From contig VYBN01000028.1 of the NCBI GenBank assembly GCA_009844425.1, forward strand, positions 62,001 through 126,000: a DNA stretch of 64,000 nucleotides, given 5' to 3'. Both the position numbers and the translations under genes were made by a program. Below, piece by piece: positions 48,354 through 57,141 of this stretch (position 1 is its first letter; each line of letters begins with the position of its first letter). Source of the stretch: Gammaproteobacteria bacterium. Lineage in GTDB: Bacteria > Pseudomonadota > Gammaproteobacteria > Steroidobacterales > Foliamicaceae. Below the pieces are notes generated by a model that saw nothing but the letters and a program-made list of their open reading frames with translations, did not search any database and was not told where the DNA came from.

Positions 48354-48744
48354 TGCCACATTGTCGCACACAGTTCCAAAGATGCGCCAAACCCAGGAGC
48401 GAGCCGCCGGCGATGGTAAGCGGCTCCTCGTACGACGACACCGCCTCCACGAACGCGGCCAGCAGCAGCAACCCCAGGCCGACCGCTGCCGCACCCACGA
48501 ACAGCCTGTTGCCGGCCGCCGGCAGTGCCTTCCAGATCACCCGGAGGCTCACGGGAACGGCGGTCATAACCAGTACCCGATGCACAAGCTCGCTCTCCGC
48601 GGCCTGGGCAGCCAGTGGCATCAGCGCTGCGAGTACAGGCAGGGCCACACAGTGAAGCACGCACAGCGTCGAGAGCCCAACCGCGCACAGATCCATGCGC
48701 GCTGACGGACCCCATTGAATGCTTTTGATGTCAAACGAAATCAT
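48346..48744 (-). CDS. MerC-family membrane protein
   Basis: A 132-aa MerC-type protein with four hydrophobic helices. The conserved metal-binding Cys motif of helix 1-2 is STLCVLHCVALPVL, as in MerC mercury transporters. Here it is co-transcribed with zur and opposite a zinc receptor gene, so the likely role is zinc rather than mercury uptake. Start is ATG 48744, or ATG 48696 (MDLCAVGLS), which trims 16 residues and matches MerC N-termini better. Ends 8 nt inside zur. Confidence 0.82.
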   Translation of the reverse strand: MISFDIKSIQWGPSARMDLCAVGLSTLCVLHCVALPVLAALMPLAAQAAESELVHRVLVMTAVPVSLRVIWKALPAAGNRLFVGAAAVGLGLLLLAAFVEAVSSYEEPLTIAGGSLLGLAHLWNCVRQCGNG

Positions 48745-48769
48745 GGGACGTATTCTGCCACATCCGATA

Positions 48770-48784
48770 TGTTATATTGTATCA
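48770..48784. promoter_or_regulatory. Zur/Fur-box-like imperfect palindrome
   Basis: TGTTATATTGTATCA is an imperfect palindrome (10 of 15 positions symmetric) of the AT-rich Fur/Zur type. It lies in the 113-bp divergent gap between the merC-zur unit and znuD, where a shared operator would control both. The embedded TTATATTGTATC may also overlap a -10 box. Confidence 0.55.
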
Positions 48785-48857
48785 ATACTTGATCGCGACA
48801 GGCCTTGGCGCCGCGCGTCCCCCGTAGCTTACCTGTTCGTCTATCTGGAGAAGGACA

Positions 48858-51002
48858 ATGAATCGCAAACTACTTTCTTTGCTGGCGGCAGCACCGTTGC
48901 TGACGACAGCCGTGCTCGCGCAAGAAGCGCCCGCAGCAGATGAATCGGAGGCCATCGAGGAGATCATCGTCCTGGCCCACCCGCTGTCGCGCGAAGGACT
49001 CGCGCAGGCCGCCGACGTGCTGGATGCCGACGAGCTCGAGCGCAAGGCGGTGGACAACATCGGCGCGACCGTGGGCAACGAGCCGGGCATCCACAACAGT
49101 TCCTACGGCGTGGGCGCCGGGCGACCCGTCATCCACGGCATGGGCGGCGCGCGTGTGCGTGTGATGGAGGATCGCATCGACACGCTCGACGTTTCCGTCA
49201 GCAGCGGCGACCACGCGGTCACGGTCGACCCCTTCGTGGCCGAGCGCGTTGAAGTCCTGAAGGGCTCGTCCACCCTGCTCTACGGTTCCGGCGCCATCGG
49301 CGGCGTGGTCGATGTCCAGACGGGCCGTATTCCGCAGGAAGTGCCGGAGCACATCAGCGGCGCCCTCGACCTGCGCGGTTCCGACAACGGCAGCGGCCGG
49401 AACGGGTCCTTCCGTCTCGATGGCGGCGCCGGCAATATCGCGTGGCACCTCGACGCCTTCGCCCGCGAGTCGGATGACTACGACATCCCCGGGTTCGCCG
49501 AGTCCGCGGCCCTGCGCGCGCTGGAGGAAGAGGAGCACCACCACGAAGAGGAAGAGCACCACGACGACGAACATGAACATGAACACGAGGACGAGGACGA
49601 ACACCACGAAGAGGAAGAAGCCTACGGGCTTCTGCCGGGCAGCGGCCTTGATGTCCAGGGCGGTTCCGTCGGATTGTCCTTCGTAGGCGATCGCGGCTTC
49701 GTCGGCCTAGCCGCAAGCAATCTCGACTCCGAGTACGGCATCCCCGGCCACAGCCATGCCCACGACCACGGGCACGACGAACACGAAGAGATGGGCCACC
49801 ACGAGGACGAAGAGCACCACGACGAGCAGGGCACTCCCATCGTCGACCTCAAGCAGACGCGCATTGATCTCAAGGCGGCCCTGGCCGACCCGTTCGGCGG
49901 CTTCGAGAGCCTCAACTTCCGGCTCGGCATCAACGACTACGAGCACGCGGAGAACGAAGCCGGCGAGGTGGGCACGATCTTCTCGAACCAGGCCTGGGAG
50001 GCGCGCGGGGAGCTGACGCATGGCCCGGCCGGCGGCTGGCGCGGCACCCTCGGCGTCCAGCTCGGCAACCGCGAGTTCTCCGTGGTCGGCGAAGAAGCCT
50101 TCACACCCCCCGTCGATACGTCGTCCCTCGGCCTGTTCTGGGTCGGTGAGCGCCCGCTCGGCAGACTCGGACTCGAGGCCGGCCTGCGCTATGACCGGGT
50201 CGAGCACGACCCCGCGAACGGCAGCAGCCGCGACTTCAGCGGCGGCAGCGCTTCGCTGGGCCTCATCGTGCCGCTCGGCGACGGCTGGGAGGGCACGTTG
50301 CTGGCCGACTACTCGTCCCGTGCTCCGGTGGGCGAGGAACTGTTCTCCGACAGCCCGCACCCCGGCACGGGTGTTTTCGAGATCGGGGATCCCGGGCTCG
50401 ACCACGAGCAGGCCCGCAACCTGGCGGCCACAATCAGCGGCGGCCGCGACCGCTGGTCGGTACGCGGAACTTTCTACTACACCGACTTTGTGGATTTCAT
50501 CTACCAGGCCGCCACGGATGAGGAGATGGACGGGTTCGCCGTGCGCCGCTACGCCCAGGCCGACGCGACCTTCGCCGGCTTCGAGGTGGAAGGCCGTCTG
50601 ACCGTGGCCGAGTGGAGCGCCGGCCGTCTCGACGTGGGCGTCTTCTACGACATGGTTACGCCGGAACTCGACATCTCCGGCAACGACAAGCTGCCGCTCA
50701 TACCGCCCGACCGGGTCGGCGTGTCCCTCGAGTTCACGAGCGACCGCCTGCGGGCCAACGTGGATTACGTGCGGGCGTCCGATCAGGACGATGTCGCCGA
50801 GTTCGAGTTGCCGACGGACGGCTACAACGACCTGCGCGCGCGCGTCTCCTGGCGTTTCCGCCCGGCCGACACGACGGTCGACCTCTATCTGGCCGGGCGC
50901 AACCTCACCGACGACGAGCAGCGGCTGCACACGTCCGTCGTCAAGGACCTGGCGCCCCAGCCGGGACGCACGGTCGAAGCGGGATTGCGCATGCTCTTCT
51001 AG
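48858..51002 (+). CDS. Zinc-type TonB-dependent receptor (ZnuD-like)
   Basis: A 714-aa outer-membrane receptor with a signal peptide (1-21, VLAQE), TonB box EEIIVLAHPL (34-43), plug (RVEVLKGSSTLLYGSGAIGGVVDV) and barrel ending VEAGLRMLF. Two extracellular-type loops are runs of His, Glu and Asp (about residues 224-255 and 298-325, e.g. EEEEHHHEEEEHH). These are the hallmark of ZnuD, which imports zinc, and the loops probably collect metal ions. Divergent from merC-zur with a Zur-like box between. A hairpin follows at 51035. Confidence 0.92.
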   Translation: MNRKLLSLLAAAPLLTTAVLAQEAPAADESEAIEEIIVLAHPLSREGLAQAADVLDADELERKAVDNIGATVGNEPGIHNSSYGVGAGRPVIHGMGGARVRVMEDRIDTLDVSVSSGDHAVTVDPFVAERVEVLKGSSTLLYGSGAIGGVVDVQTGRIPQEVPEHISGALDLRGSDNGSGRNGSFRLDGGAGNIAWHLDAFARESDDYDIPGFAESAALRALEEEEHHHEEEEHHDDEHEHEHEDEDEHHEEEEAYGLLPGSGLDVQGGSVGLSFVGDRGFVGLAASNLDSEYGIPGHSHAHDHGHDEHEEMGHHEDEEHHDEQGTPIVDLKQTRIDLKAALADPFGGFESLNFRLGINDYEHAENEAGEVGTIFSNQAWEARGELTHGPAGGWRGTLGVQLGNREFSVVGEEAFTPPVDTSSLGLFWVGERPLGRLGLEAGLRYDRVEHDPANGSSRDFSGGSASLGLIVPLGDGWEGTLLADYSSRAPVGEELFSDSPHPGTGVFEIGDPGLDHEQARNLAATISGGRDRWSVRGTFYYTDFVDFIYQAATDEEMDGFAVRRYAQADATFAGFEVEGRLTVAEWSAGRLDVGVFYDMVTPELDISGNDKLPLIPPDRVGVSLEFTSDRLRANVDYVRASDQDDVAEFELPTDGYNDLRARVSWRFRPADTTVDLYLAGRNLTDDEQRLHTSVVKDLAPQPGRTVEAGLRMLF

Positions 51003-51034
51003 CCGTCGTCGTATACTCGGCATCGTGCTTGAAC

Positions 51035-51059
51035 GGTGCCGGGAAGGCCTCCCGACACC
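51035..51059 (+). terminator. Hairpin after the ZnuD-like gene
   Basis: GGTGCCGGGA (51035-51044) pairs with TCCCGACACC (51050-51059) with one mismatch across a 5-nt loop, 33 bp beyond the stop. No T-run follows. It may end or stabilise the znuD transcript. Confidence 0.5.
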
Positions 51060-51270
51060 AGGCTGTGGGGGGTAAGTTGACGACAAACCGGTTCTTCGTC
51101 GCAGCCGGCCTGGTGGTGCTGGCGGAGGAGGTCCTGGCCGCACGCCTGAGCCTGGCCTATCGCGTTCGTTCGGATTGACGCTGAAAGCCCGGCTCCATTA
51201 GGCCCCCACTCGAGGGCAATTCCGGCTAGTATTCGGTCTGCCGCTCGCCGGCTGGCCACGGGGGGAGAGA

Positions 51271-53007
51271 ATGCCTGTCGGATGCCGAAAATTCCTGCTG
51301 TTCGCACTGGCCCTGATCGGGTCCTGGATTGCGGGCCTGACCGTGCCGCCCACCTGGATGGTGGAGCGGGTCGCTCTCGATGCCCAGGCGGACGAATCCG
51401 GGCAGCTCTTCTACCAGGTGCAGGGCGAGTCCGTTTCCTTCAGCCCCGTACCGATGGCGCAGGCGCAGCTCAACCCCGAGCGGGTCGCGGGCTCCAGGGT
51501 AGAGCCGCCGGTACGGGAGGAATACGTGTCCGTCGAGGAATCGGTCGACGGAGAGACCCGAACGGTCTATTACCGGCTCAATGCCGTCTTCCACTTCGGC
51601 TGGCTTTCGCTGCTGCCGGCGCTGGTGGCGGTCCTGCTCTGCTGGGTGACCCGCGAGCCCATCACCGCGCTGCTGGGCGGAGTGGTCTCCGGCGCGCTCA
51701 TCCTGGGCCGGTACGATCTGACCGGCGAAGTGCTGATCCCGTCGTTCGCGACCACCAATTCGGCCAGTATCCTGGTGCTCTACCTGTGGCTGCTCGGCGG
51801 GCTGATGGGCGTCTGGTCGCGCACCGGCGCGGCCCAGGCCTTCGCCGAATTCGTCACGGCGCGTTTCGTGCGCGGACCGCGCTCCGCCAAGCTGGTGGCC
51901 TGGCTCCTGGGCGTGGTCTTCTTCCAGGGAGGCACCGTGAGCACGGTGCTGGTGGGCACCACGGTCAAGCCCATTGCGGACCAGGAACGCGTCAGCCACG
52001 AAGAGCTGGCCTACATCGTCGATTCCACCGCCTCGCCCATCGCTTCGCAACTCGCCTTCAACGCCTGGCCGGGCTACGTCCAGGCCTTCATCTTCGTTTC
52101 CGGCGTGAGCTTCCTGGCCACCGAGTCGGACCGCATCGCCTTCTTCTTCCAGAGCGTGCCTTTCTGTTTCTACGCGATCTTCGCGGTCCTGGGCACCTTC
52201 CTGCTCAGCGTCGAAAAGCCCCTGTTCCTGGGCAAGCAGCTCAAGGAAGCCATGGTGCGGGCGCGCGAGACCGGCGCGCTCGATGCGCCGGATGCGGCGC
52301 CGCTGGCCGCGAAGGAGCTGCAGGGCAGCAACGTGCCGGAGGGCTACAAGCCGCACATCCTGGAGTTCTTCCTGCCGCTGGGGACGCTGATCGCGCTGGC
52401 GGTGGGAACGTTCATCGCTTTCGGATCGCCCAACGTGCACTGGGCGTTCGGCGCCGCACTGCTGCTGGCGGCCGGGATGGCGCTGGCCAAGGGCATGTCG
52501 CTCAAGGACCTGATCACCGGATTTCAGGACGGCATCAAGGGCGTGCTGATCGGGTCGGTGATCCTGCTGCTGGCGATCACGATCGGCGGCATCAGCCGCG
52601 AAACCGGCGGCGGCCACTTCCTCGTCGAGCAACTCGGATCCAGCATTCCGTATTTCATACTGCCGGTGCTGCTGCAGCTGCTGACCATCGTGATCGCGTT
52701 CTCAACCGGCACGAGCTGGGGCACCTATGCCGTGGCGTTTCCGCTCGCCATGCCGCTGGCCTGGGCGGTGGCGACCGGCCAGGGGCTCGCCCACCCGGAA
52801 CTGTTCATGACGCTCTGCTTCGCCGCGGTCATGGACGGCAGCGTGTACGGCGATCAGTGCTCGCCCATATCGGATACGACAGTGCTCAGCTCCGTCTGCA
52901 CGGGATGCGACCTGATGGACCATGTGAAGACGCAAATCCCGCAGGCATCCATCGCCGCCGGCCTCGCCGCCATCTGCTGGACCGGCGTCGCCTTCCTGAC
53001 CGCCTGA
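51271..53007 (+). CDS. NhaC-family Na+/H+ antiporter
   Basis: A 578-aa inner-membrane protein with about 12 helices. Signatures include the [18 protein letters not shown] segment and [19 protein letters not shown] near residue 490, and the [30 protein letters not shown] region, a conserved NhaC feature. It exchanges sodium for protons, or organic substrates in relatives such as malate-lactate antiporters. It has an N-terminal periplasmic insert (residues 30-105). ATG 51271 with GGGGGGAGAG upstream. Convergent with nadX. Confidence 0.9.
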   Translation: MPVGCRKFLLFALALIGSWIAGLTVPPTWMVERVALDAQADESGQLFYQVQGESVSFSPVPMAQAQLNPERVAGSRVEPPVREEYVSVEESVDGETRTVYYRLNAVFHFGWLSLLPALVAVLLCWVTREPITALLGGVVSGALILGRYDLTGEVLIPSFATTNSASILVLYLWLLGGLMGVWSRTGAAQAFAEFVTARFVRGPRSAKLVAWLLGVVFFQGGTVSTVLVGTTVKPIADQERVSHEELAYIVDSTASPIASQLAFNAWPGYVQAFIFVSGVSFLATESDRIAFFFQSVPFCFYAIFAVLGTFLLSVEKPLFLGKQLKEAMVRARETGALDAPDAAPLAAKELQGSNVPEGYKPHILEFFLPLGTLIALAVGTFIAFGSPNVHWAFGAALLLAAGMALAKGMSLKDLITGFQDGIKGVLIGSVILLLAITIGGISRETGGGHFLVEQLGSSIPYFILPVLLQLLTIVIAFSTGTSWGTYAVAFPLAMPLAWAVATGQGLAHPELFMTLCFAAVMDGSVYGDQCSPISDTTVLSSVCTGCDLMDHVKTQIPQASIAAGLAAICWTGVAFLTA

Positions 53008-53013
53008 CGCCCC

Positions 53014-53805
53014 CTAGAAACGGATGCGGTGCTTTGCCTGCTCCAGCCTGCTGACGACGCTCATTGCCGCAATTGCCGAACTCTTCGGATTGTCGGGCAC
53101 TGCGTTGCCCCTGATCTCGAACGAGAACCGGCCGAAATCGCCCGTAGCCACTACCTCGTGGATGTTCCGCTCCACGTTCGGGTCGGCAATCAGCCTTACC
53201 TGTGTGTCGTCGAACCCGGCGCCGGCAAGCGCGACGGCGGCAGCCACGTTGGCGTTCTCGGGGTATTGAATGGCCGCGGCACGCGCAGTGCCTTCGAAAT
53301 GGACCTGCGCCTCGCCGGCGAGATTATCCAGATCGAGTTTCCCGTCGGCGGGCGAGCCCTTCCAGGCCATCGGTGGCTTGCGGCCGGTGTAGGTGACGGA
53401 CTGAAGGTTGCCGACGCGCGCTGCGCGAAGGCAATCGAGCGCGCCGACCGCGCCGCTGACGAGGTAAAGCTGCGCGTTACCTTGCGCGGCGGCCCGGTCC
53501 AGGTCGCTGTAGAGCTGTGTATCCGCCAGCGCACCTACAGATACCGTCGTAAGGTCGATACCGCGGCGCAGTATTTCGGGTCCGTGGATCTTCAGCGCAA
53601 CGTGGCCCCCGCAGTCGATCATGTGGTCGATGTCGTCGGGCAGGTCGGACGCGGACGAGACGCACACGCAGTCGGGGAACTCGCCGGCGGTCTCCTTTAC
53701 ATTTTCCGGAAGAACGAGCAGCGCACGCACCGCGAAGCCCCTGCGTTTCAGCTCGTCGCGCACGTAGCCGCCAATCGCTCCAGTGCCGATGATTCCAATC
53801 TGCAT
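53014..53805 (-). CDS. nadX: L-aspartate dehydrogenase
   Basis: A 263-aa NAD(P)-dependent dehydrogenase making iminoaspartate or oxaloacetate from aspartate, an alternative entry to NAD synthesis. Rossmann motif GIIGTGAIGGYV (4-15), the catalytic His in ERNIHEVVATGDFG, and ALDCLRAARVGNLQSVTYTGRKPP match the family. The gene follows a fumarate-reductase-like flavoprotein with a 36-bp gap. No nadA or nadC is nearby, so a catabolic role is possible. Confidence 0.9.
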   Translation of the reverse strand: MQIGIIGTGAIGGYVRDELKRRGFAVRALLVLPENVKETAGEFPDCVCVSSASDLPDDIDHMIDCGGHVALKIHGPEILRRGIDLTTVSVGALADTQLYSDLDRAAAQGNAQLYLVSGAVGALDCLRAARVGNLQSVTYTGRKPPMAWKGSPADGKLDLDNLAGEAQVHFEGTARAAAIQYPENANVAAAVALAGAGFDDTQVRLIADPNVERNIHEVVATGDFGRFSFEIRGNAVPDNPKSSAIAAMSVVSRLEQAKHRIRF

Positions 53806-53841
53806 GGTTTTCTCCGTGTTGGGAAAGCAGGATGTCTCGGA

Positions 53842-55341
53842 TCAAAATCTCGAAACGGCGTTCAGCCCGGCGGACCGGCCCGAGATCATGGCTTCCGTCA
53901 GGTAGGTGCCGTTCTGATAAAGGTCGGAAACCATGGAGCCCAGTTGCCCTGCCTCATAAAGTCCCGGAATGGGTTCGCCGGCACGGTTCAGCACTTCGCC
54001 CTTCGGCGTGCGCTTCGCCCCGGCGGACGTGCATACGAGGCCCGGCTTGAGTTCGATCGCGTAATACGGAGGGGTTACGAGAGGCTCAAGCGTTGAAGGG
54101 TCCCTGTTGAAGAGAGTGTCTGTTTTATCAGCGCAAGCGGCGTTGTATTCGGCAACCGTCTTAACCAGCCGATCGGGGTCCCGGCCCAGCTTGAGAGCAA
54201 GGTCCGCAATGGAGCCGGCCCGGACGATCCAGCCTTTCTCCACTTCCCGGCTGTTGTCATCGCTCCAGTCGTACTTCTCGACCGCCATGTTCCAGGTCAT
54301 CCATTTCATGCCCAGACAATTGTTCCTGCGCACGCTCTCGTCGAAGATCATGTGCACGGGCATGACCCAGGCGTGCAGGGTGTCGACGTAGTGGCCGTGC
54401 TGCTTCCACTTGTAGTGCGTGCGGTTGAACGGATAGGTTTCGTTGCCGAAGCGCCGGTCGTCGGCAGCCACTTCGATCCAGCTGTAGCTGACGTAGTCGA
54501 ACGCGCGCATGAACGCGGTTTCGTATTCGGGCACCTTGAAAGCAAGATGAAAACCGCCGGAATTCATGCGGTTGCGCAAATGCCAGAGATCAGCGCCCGC
54601 GCGCTGCAGCATGTGGATACCGTCGCCGGTGTTGTACGGACTGCCGAAGGTAGGGACATCCGTCCACCCCGCGTAATTCCGCTTCATGTCCTCGTTGTGC
54701 TCATATCCGCCGCAGGCCATCACGACGCCACCGCGGGCCTTGACGGCAACCTTCCGGCCGCCGCGCTCGACTACAACGCCGAACACCTCGCCGCTGTCGC
54801 GATCCTGCACCAGGTCCACCGCGGGACTCTCGTACCAGACCGTGACCGGCCGCCTGTCGACATTCTTCCTGAAAGCCTCCCACAGCCCTCCCGGCCGGGG
54901 CAGTATTGTCGCCTGGTCCCTGACCGCCTCCCTGGCGCCCAGATCGGCGAATTCGTAGATGGGCTCGGAGACAAGATATTTCTGATTGGCTTCCCTGGCG
55001 CGCTCTTCGATCCAGGGGTGGAGCTCCATCAGTTCGCTGGCCCAGAACTCGAGCAAGTCCTCCGGAACCGGGTTCGAATAACTCAGGTTGCGCTGATACT
55101 GCTTCATGGCCTCCTTGTCCTTCGGAATGACCAGGCCCTGACCCGAAGCGCGGGAATTCCCCCCGGCGTGCTCCTCCGGCGCCTTCTCCAGTATCAGAAT
55201 CCGGGCGTCGGGCCGAGCGTCCAGCGCCTCGATCGCGGCGGAACAGCCAGCGACGCCAAATCCGACAATGACAACGTCGAATTCCTCCTCCCAACGGATG
55301 CGCTGACCACGATCACCTGTTCTTTCCATTGTTCTCTCCAT
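53842..55341 (-). CDS. FAD-dependent oxidoreductase (fumarate-reductase/3-ketosteroid dehydrogenase type)
   Basis: A 499-aa FAD-binding_2 enzyme. The N-terminal motif VVIVGFGVAGCSAAIEA (23-39), then GGNSRASGQG, and the FAD site VMACGGYEHN and C-terminal GLYEAGQLGSM identify the family (fumarate reductase, ketosteroid dehydrogenase, tricarballylate dehydrogenase). Substrate not determined. No signal peptide. It is upstream of nadX on the same strand, so the pair may convert a dicarboxylate or amino acid together. Start ATG 55341; ATG 55329 is an alternative. Confidence 0.87.
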   Translation of the reverse strand: MERTMERTGDRGQRIRWEEEFDVVIVGFGVAGCSAAIEALDARPDARILILEKAPEEHAGGNSRASGQGLVIPKDKEAMKQYQRNLSYSNPVPEDLLEFWASELMELHPWIEERAREANQKYLVSEPIYEFADLGAREAVRDQATILPRPGGLWEAFRKNVDRRPVTVWYESPAVDLVQDRDSGEVFGVVVERGGRKVAVKARGGVVMACGGYEHNEDMKRNYAGWTDVPTFGSPYNTGDGIHMLQRAGADLWHLRNRMNSGGFHLAFKVPEYETAFMRAFDYVSYSWIEVAADDRRFGNETYPFNRTHYKWKQHGHYVDTLHAWVMPVHMIFDESVRRNNCLGMKWMTWNMAVEKYDWSDDNSREVEKGWIVRAGSIADLALKLGRDPDRLVKTVAEYNAACADKTDTLFNRDPSTLEPLVTPPYYAIELKPGLVCTSAGAKRTPKGEVLNRAGEPIPGLYEAGQLGSMVSDLYQNGTYLTEAMISGRSAGLNAVSRF

Positions 55342-55367
55342 CCGGCGCAGACCGGCACTCTCAACTG

Positions 55368-56462
55368 TTACTTCGGTTTCCGAAGGTACGGATTCTTGAC
55401 CGATTCTGAAAAGTCGTATGAGTCTTTCATCGCCAGCATGTTTGTCCTTTGTTCCAAGTCAGCGCATTTTTCTAGCAATTGCTCAAACGATTCGCCCTCA
55501 TCAAGCAGCATTCCGCTTGCAAGCATGCGCTCATAGTCCGACGCCAAGGCGGCACACGCATCGCCACCAGGTACCAGGCACAAGTCGCCTGTTACGGCAT
55601 CGAGATAGTTCACCGGATTCCCGTCACGATCATTTTCTCGAAAGAACAAGGACTTGTGACGTGCTACCGCCGTTGCGGTCATGCGATCCTGTGCAGACTG
55701 ATCACCGTATCCTGCCTGGTCAAGCTCCGCCAAGTCGCACCAGTGCCTTGAGAATCGTTCCCCTCTCACTCTTTCTTGCAGGCAATAGACATGCACCGCC
55801 GTTGCTTTCTCCCAAAAAGTTCGCTGCGGCAACATCACAGCAGCGTGCGCGGTCGGTAAGGAGAGTTCAGGAAGGCCAATGGCGGCGTCACAAACGATTT
55901 CGCACACACGGCTAGGTTTGCCGCTGCTGCGGGCGCCAAAATCAACCATCACTTGGGGTTTGACGAAAGAATGTCCTTCGAAGACCGGCCTGTAGGTGAC
56001 AAAAAGCCGGTGTTCGCTTACCTCAACGTTGACATCGAAACCCACTCTCTCCATGGCTTCGTTGATCGCTGGAGCAGCCGTCTCTTGAACCCAGGCAGTC
56101 AACCGTGAGTTGACGGTTTTCGACCAAAGCTGGGCTTGGCTCCGACTGGGAGGCAGGGGGTCGTAACCCGTGTTGTCAACGTTAGAACGGCTGACGAGTT
56201 CGGGCGCGAATGCGCGAATGTCATACGTGACGTCTATGTCTTCGGAGAAACGGCGAATCACCTGATAGGCCTTAGATAGGGACGTTCCGCCCTTCAGCGC
56301 GAGATCGCCCCCGAAGGGTTCACTGAACAGAATCTCCATGGTCTGAACCACCCATACGTCCTTCTCGAGTAGATGGGCAGGCCGCCCAGTTTTTTCTTCG
56401 GCAAACGCCAAGGCCTCGCGCCAACCCTCTGGCGAAAGGTTGTTGAAACTCTCCTTATCCAT
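55368..56462 (-). CDS. AbiEii/AbiGii-family nucleotidyltransferase toxin
   Basis: A 364-aa toxin-family nucleotidyltransferase. The active-site motif is LKGGTSLSKAY (56-66) with SEDIDV (73-78), then KSLFFRENDRDG and the C-terminal DYERML helix. Family members transfer nucleotides to tRNA or proteins and act in abortive infection. It overlaps the upstream antitoxin gene by 8 nt (56455-56462). The last 20 residues (MKDSYDFSESVKNPYLRKPK) are encoded by a 62-bp segment that recurs at 60966-61027 as the start of another gene, so the tail is an exchangeable module. ATG 56462. Confidence 0.88.
   Translation of the reverse strand: MDKESFNNLSPEGWREALAFAEEKTGRPAHLLEKDVWVVQTMEILFSEPFGGDLALKGGTSLSKAYQVIRRFSEDIDVTYDIRAFAPELVSRSNVDNTGYDPLPPSRSQAQLWSKTVNSRLTAWVQETAAPAINEAMERVGFDVNVEVSEHRLFVTYRPVFEGHSFVKPQVMVDFGARSSGKPSRVCEIVCDAAIGLPELSLPTAHAAVMLPQRTFWEKATAVHVYCLQERVRGERFSRHWCDLAELDQAGYGDQSAQDRMTATAVARHKSLFFRENDRDGNPVNYLDAVTGDLCLVPGGDACAALASDYERMLASGMLLDEGESFEQLLEKCADLEQRTNMLAMKDSYDFSESVKNPYLRKPK
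55371..55432. repeat. 62-bp shared segment, copy 1 (C-terminus of AbiEii-like toxin)
   Basis: Differs from 60966-61027 at 3 of 62 positions. It encodes the last 20 residues MKDSYDFSESVKNPYLRKPK plus part of one preceding codon. Similarity stops abruptly at both ends. Confidence 0.92.
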
Positions 56463-57060
56463 AAGCCAAGCACTTGCTAACCGGATGAGCCAGCCAGGCG
56501 GGCATGACTCCTTGCAGCGATGCAAACTCCTCTTGATCATTTGCAGCAAGGCTCGGGACCACTTTTTCCAGCGCTTGTTCGATCTCTTGCGGGAACTTGG
56601 GTCCCAGCCAGATCAGCGCGCGCAACAACAACCCTGCGGGACGATCCGGCGCCGACAATTGCCATGCCGGTACATGGCGCAAGACAATCGAACGCCTGCC
56701 GTGCCGCAACGTCCGGTTCGGTCCCGTGGTCCAATAAACAGACGAAACTACGTTTTGCTCGCTAATGCCCAAGATGTTGGCCGCAGCGCCACCGTTCGGT
56801 GCAATGACCTCACCCCAGGATTTGGCGAGCGCTTGAATCAATTGGCTTTCATATGGAGCCCGGCGACCGTAAGGCGTTTCAATGGTTCGCATATAGATAC
56901 CCTGGCAAACTCGCATTAGCAGGCCGCGGCGCACTAGCCGGGACAGCGCCTGACGAACAGCAGTTGAGCTCCCTAGATGCAACAGGGAGTTCGAGCGAAT
57001 GGGAGTTGCTTCAGGAAGCGCTTCGATCCATTCGAGGATTTGGGAAGTGACACTACGCAT
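56455..57060 (-). CDS. AbiEi-type antitoxin/repressor
   Basis: A 201-aa protein with an N-terminal winged helix (TAVRQALSRLVRRGLLMRVCQGIYMR) and a C-terminal domain of the AbiEi/DUF6088 type (YGRRAPYESQLIQALAKSWGEVIAPNGGAAANILG, TTGPNRTLRHGRRSIVLRHVP). It should bind its own promoter, where GTCACAA-N12-TTGTGAC starts 26 bp upstream, and counter the downstream nucleotidyltransferase, whose start it overlaps by 8 nt. ATG 57060. The pair forms a complete AbiE-like module. Confidence 0.86.
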   Translation of the reverse strand: MRSVTSQILEWIEALPEATPIRSNSLLHLGSSTAVRQALSRLVRRGLLMRVCQGIYMRTIETPYGRRAPYESQLIQALAKSWGEVIAPNGGAAANILGISEQNVVSSVYWTTGPNRTLRHGRRSIVLRHVPAWQLSAPDRPAGLLLRALIWLGPKFPQEIEQALEKVVPSLAANDQEEFASLQGVMPAWLAHPVSKCLAYG

Positions 57061-57085
57061 TTCTATTACACTGACTTGTCAAAGT

Positions 57086-57111
57086 GTCACAATACTATAT
57101 ATATTTGTGAC
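57086..57111 (-). promoter_or_regulatory. Inverted-repeat operator of the AbiEi/AbiEii unit
   Basis: GTCACAA (57086-57092) and TTGTGAC (57105-57111) form a perfect 7-bp inverted repeat around a 12-nt AT-rich spacer (ACTATATATATT), 26 bp upstream of the antitoxin start. The spacer holds a -10-like TATATAT. Binding by AbiEi dimers is inferred from known AbiE systems. Confidence 0.68.
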
Positions 57112-57141
57112 TTTACAACAAGTCGTATGTATTGGTTTTGC

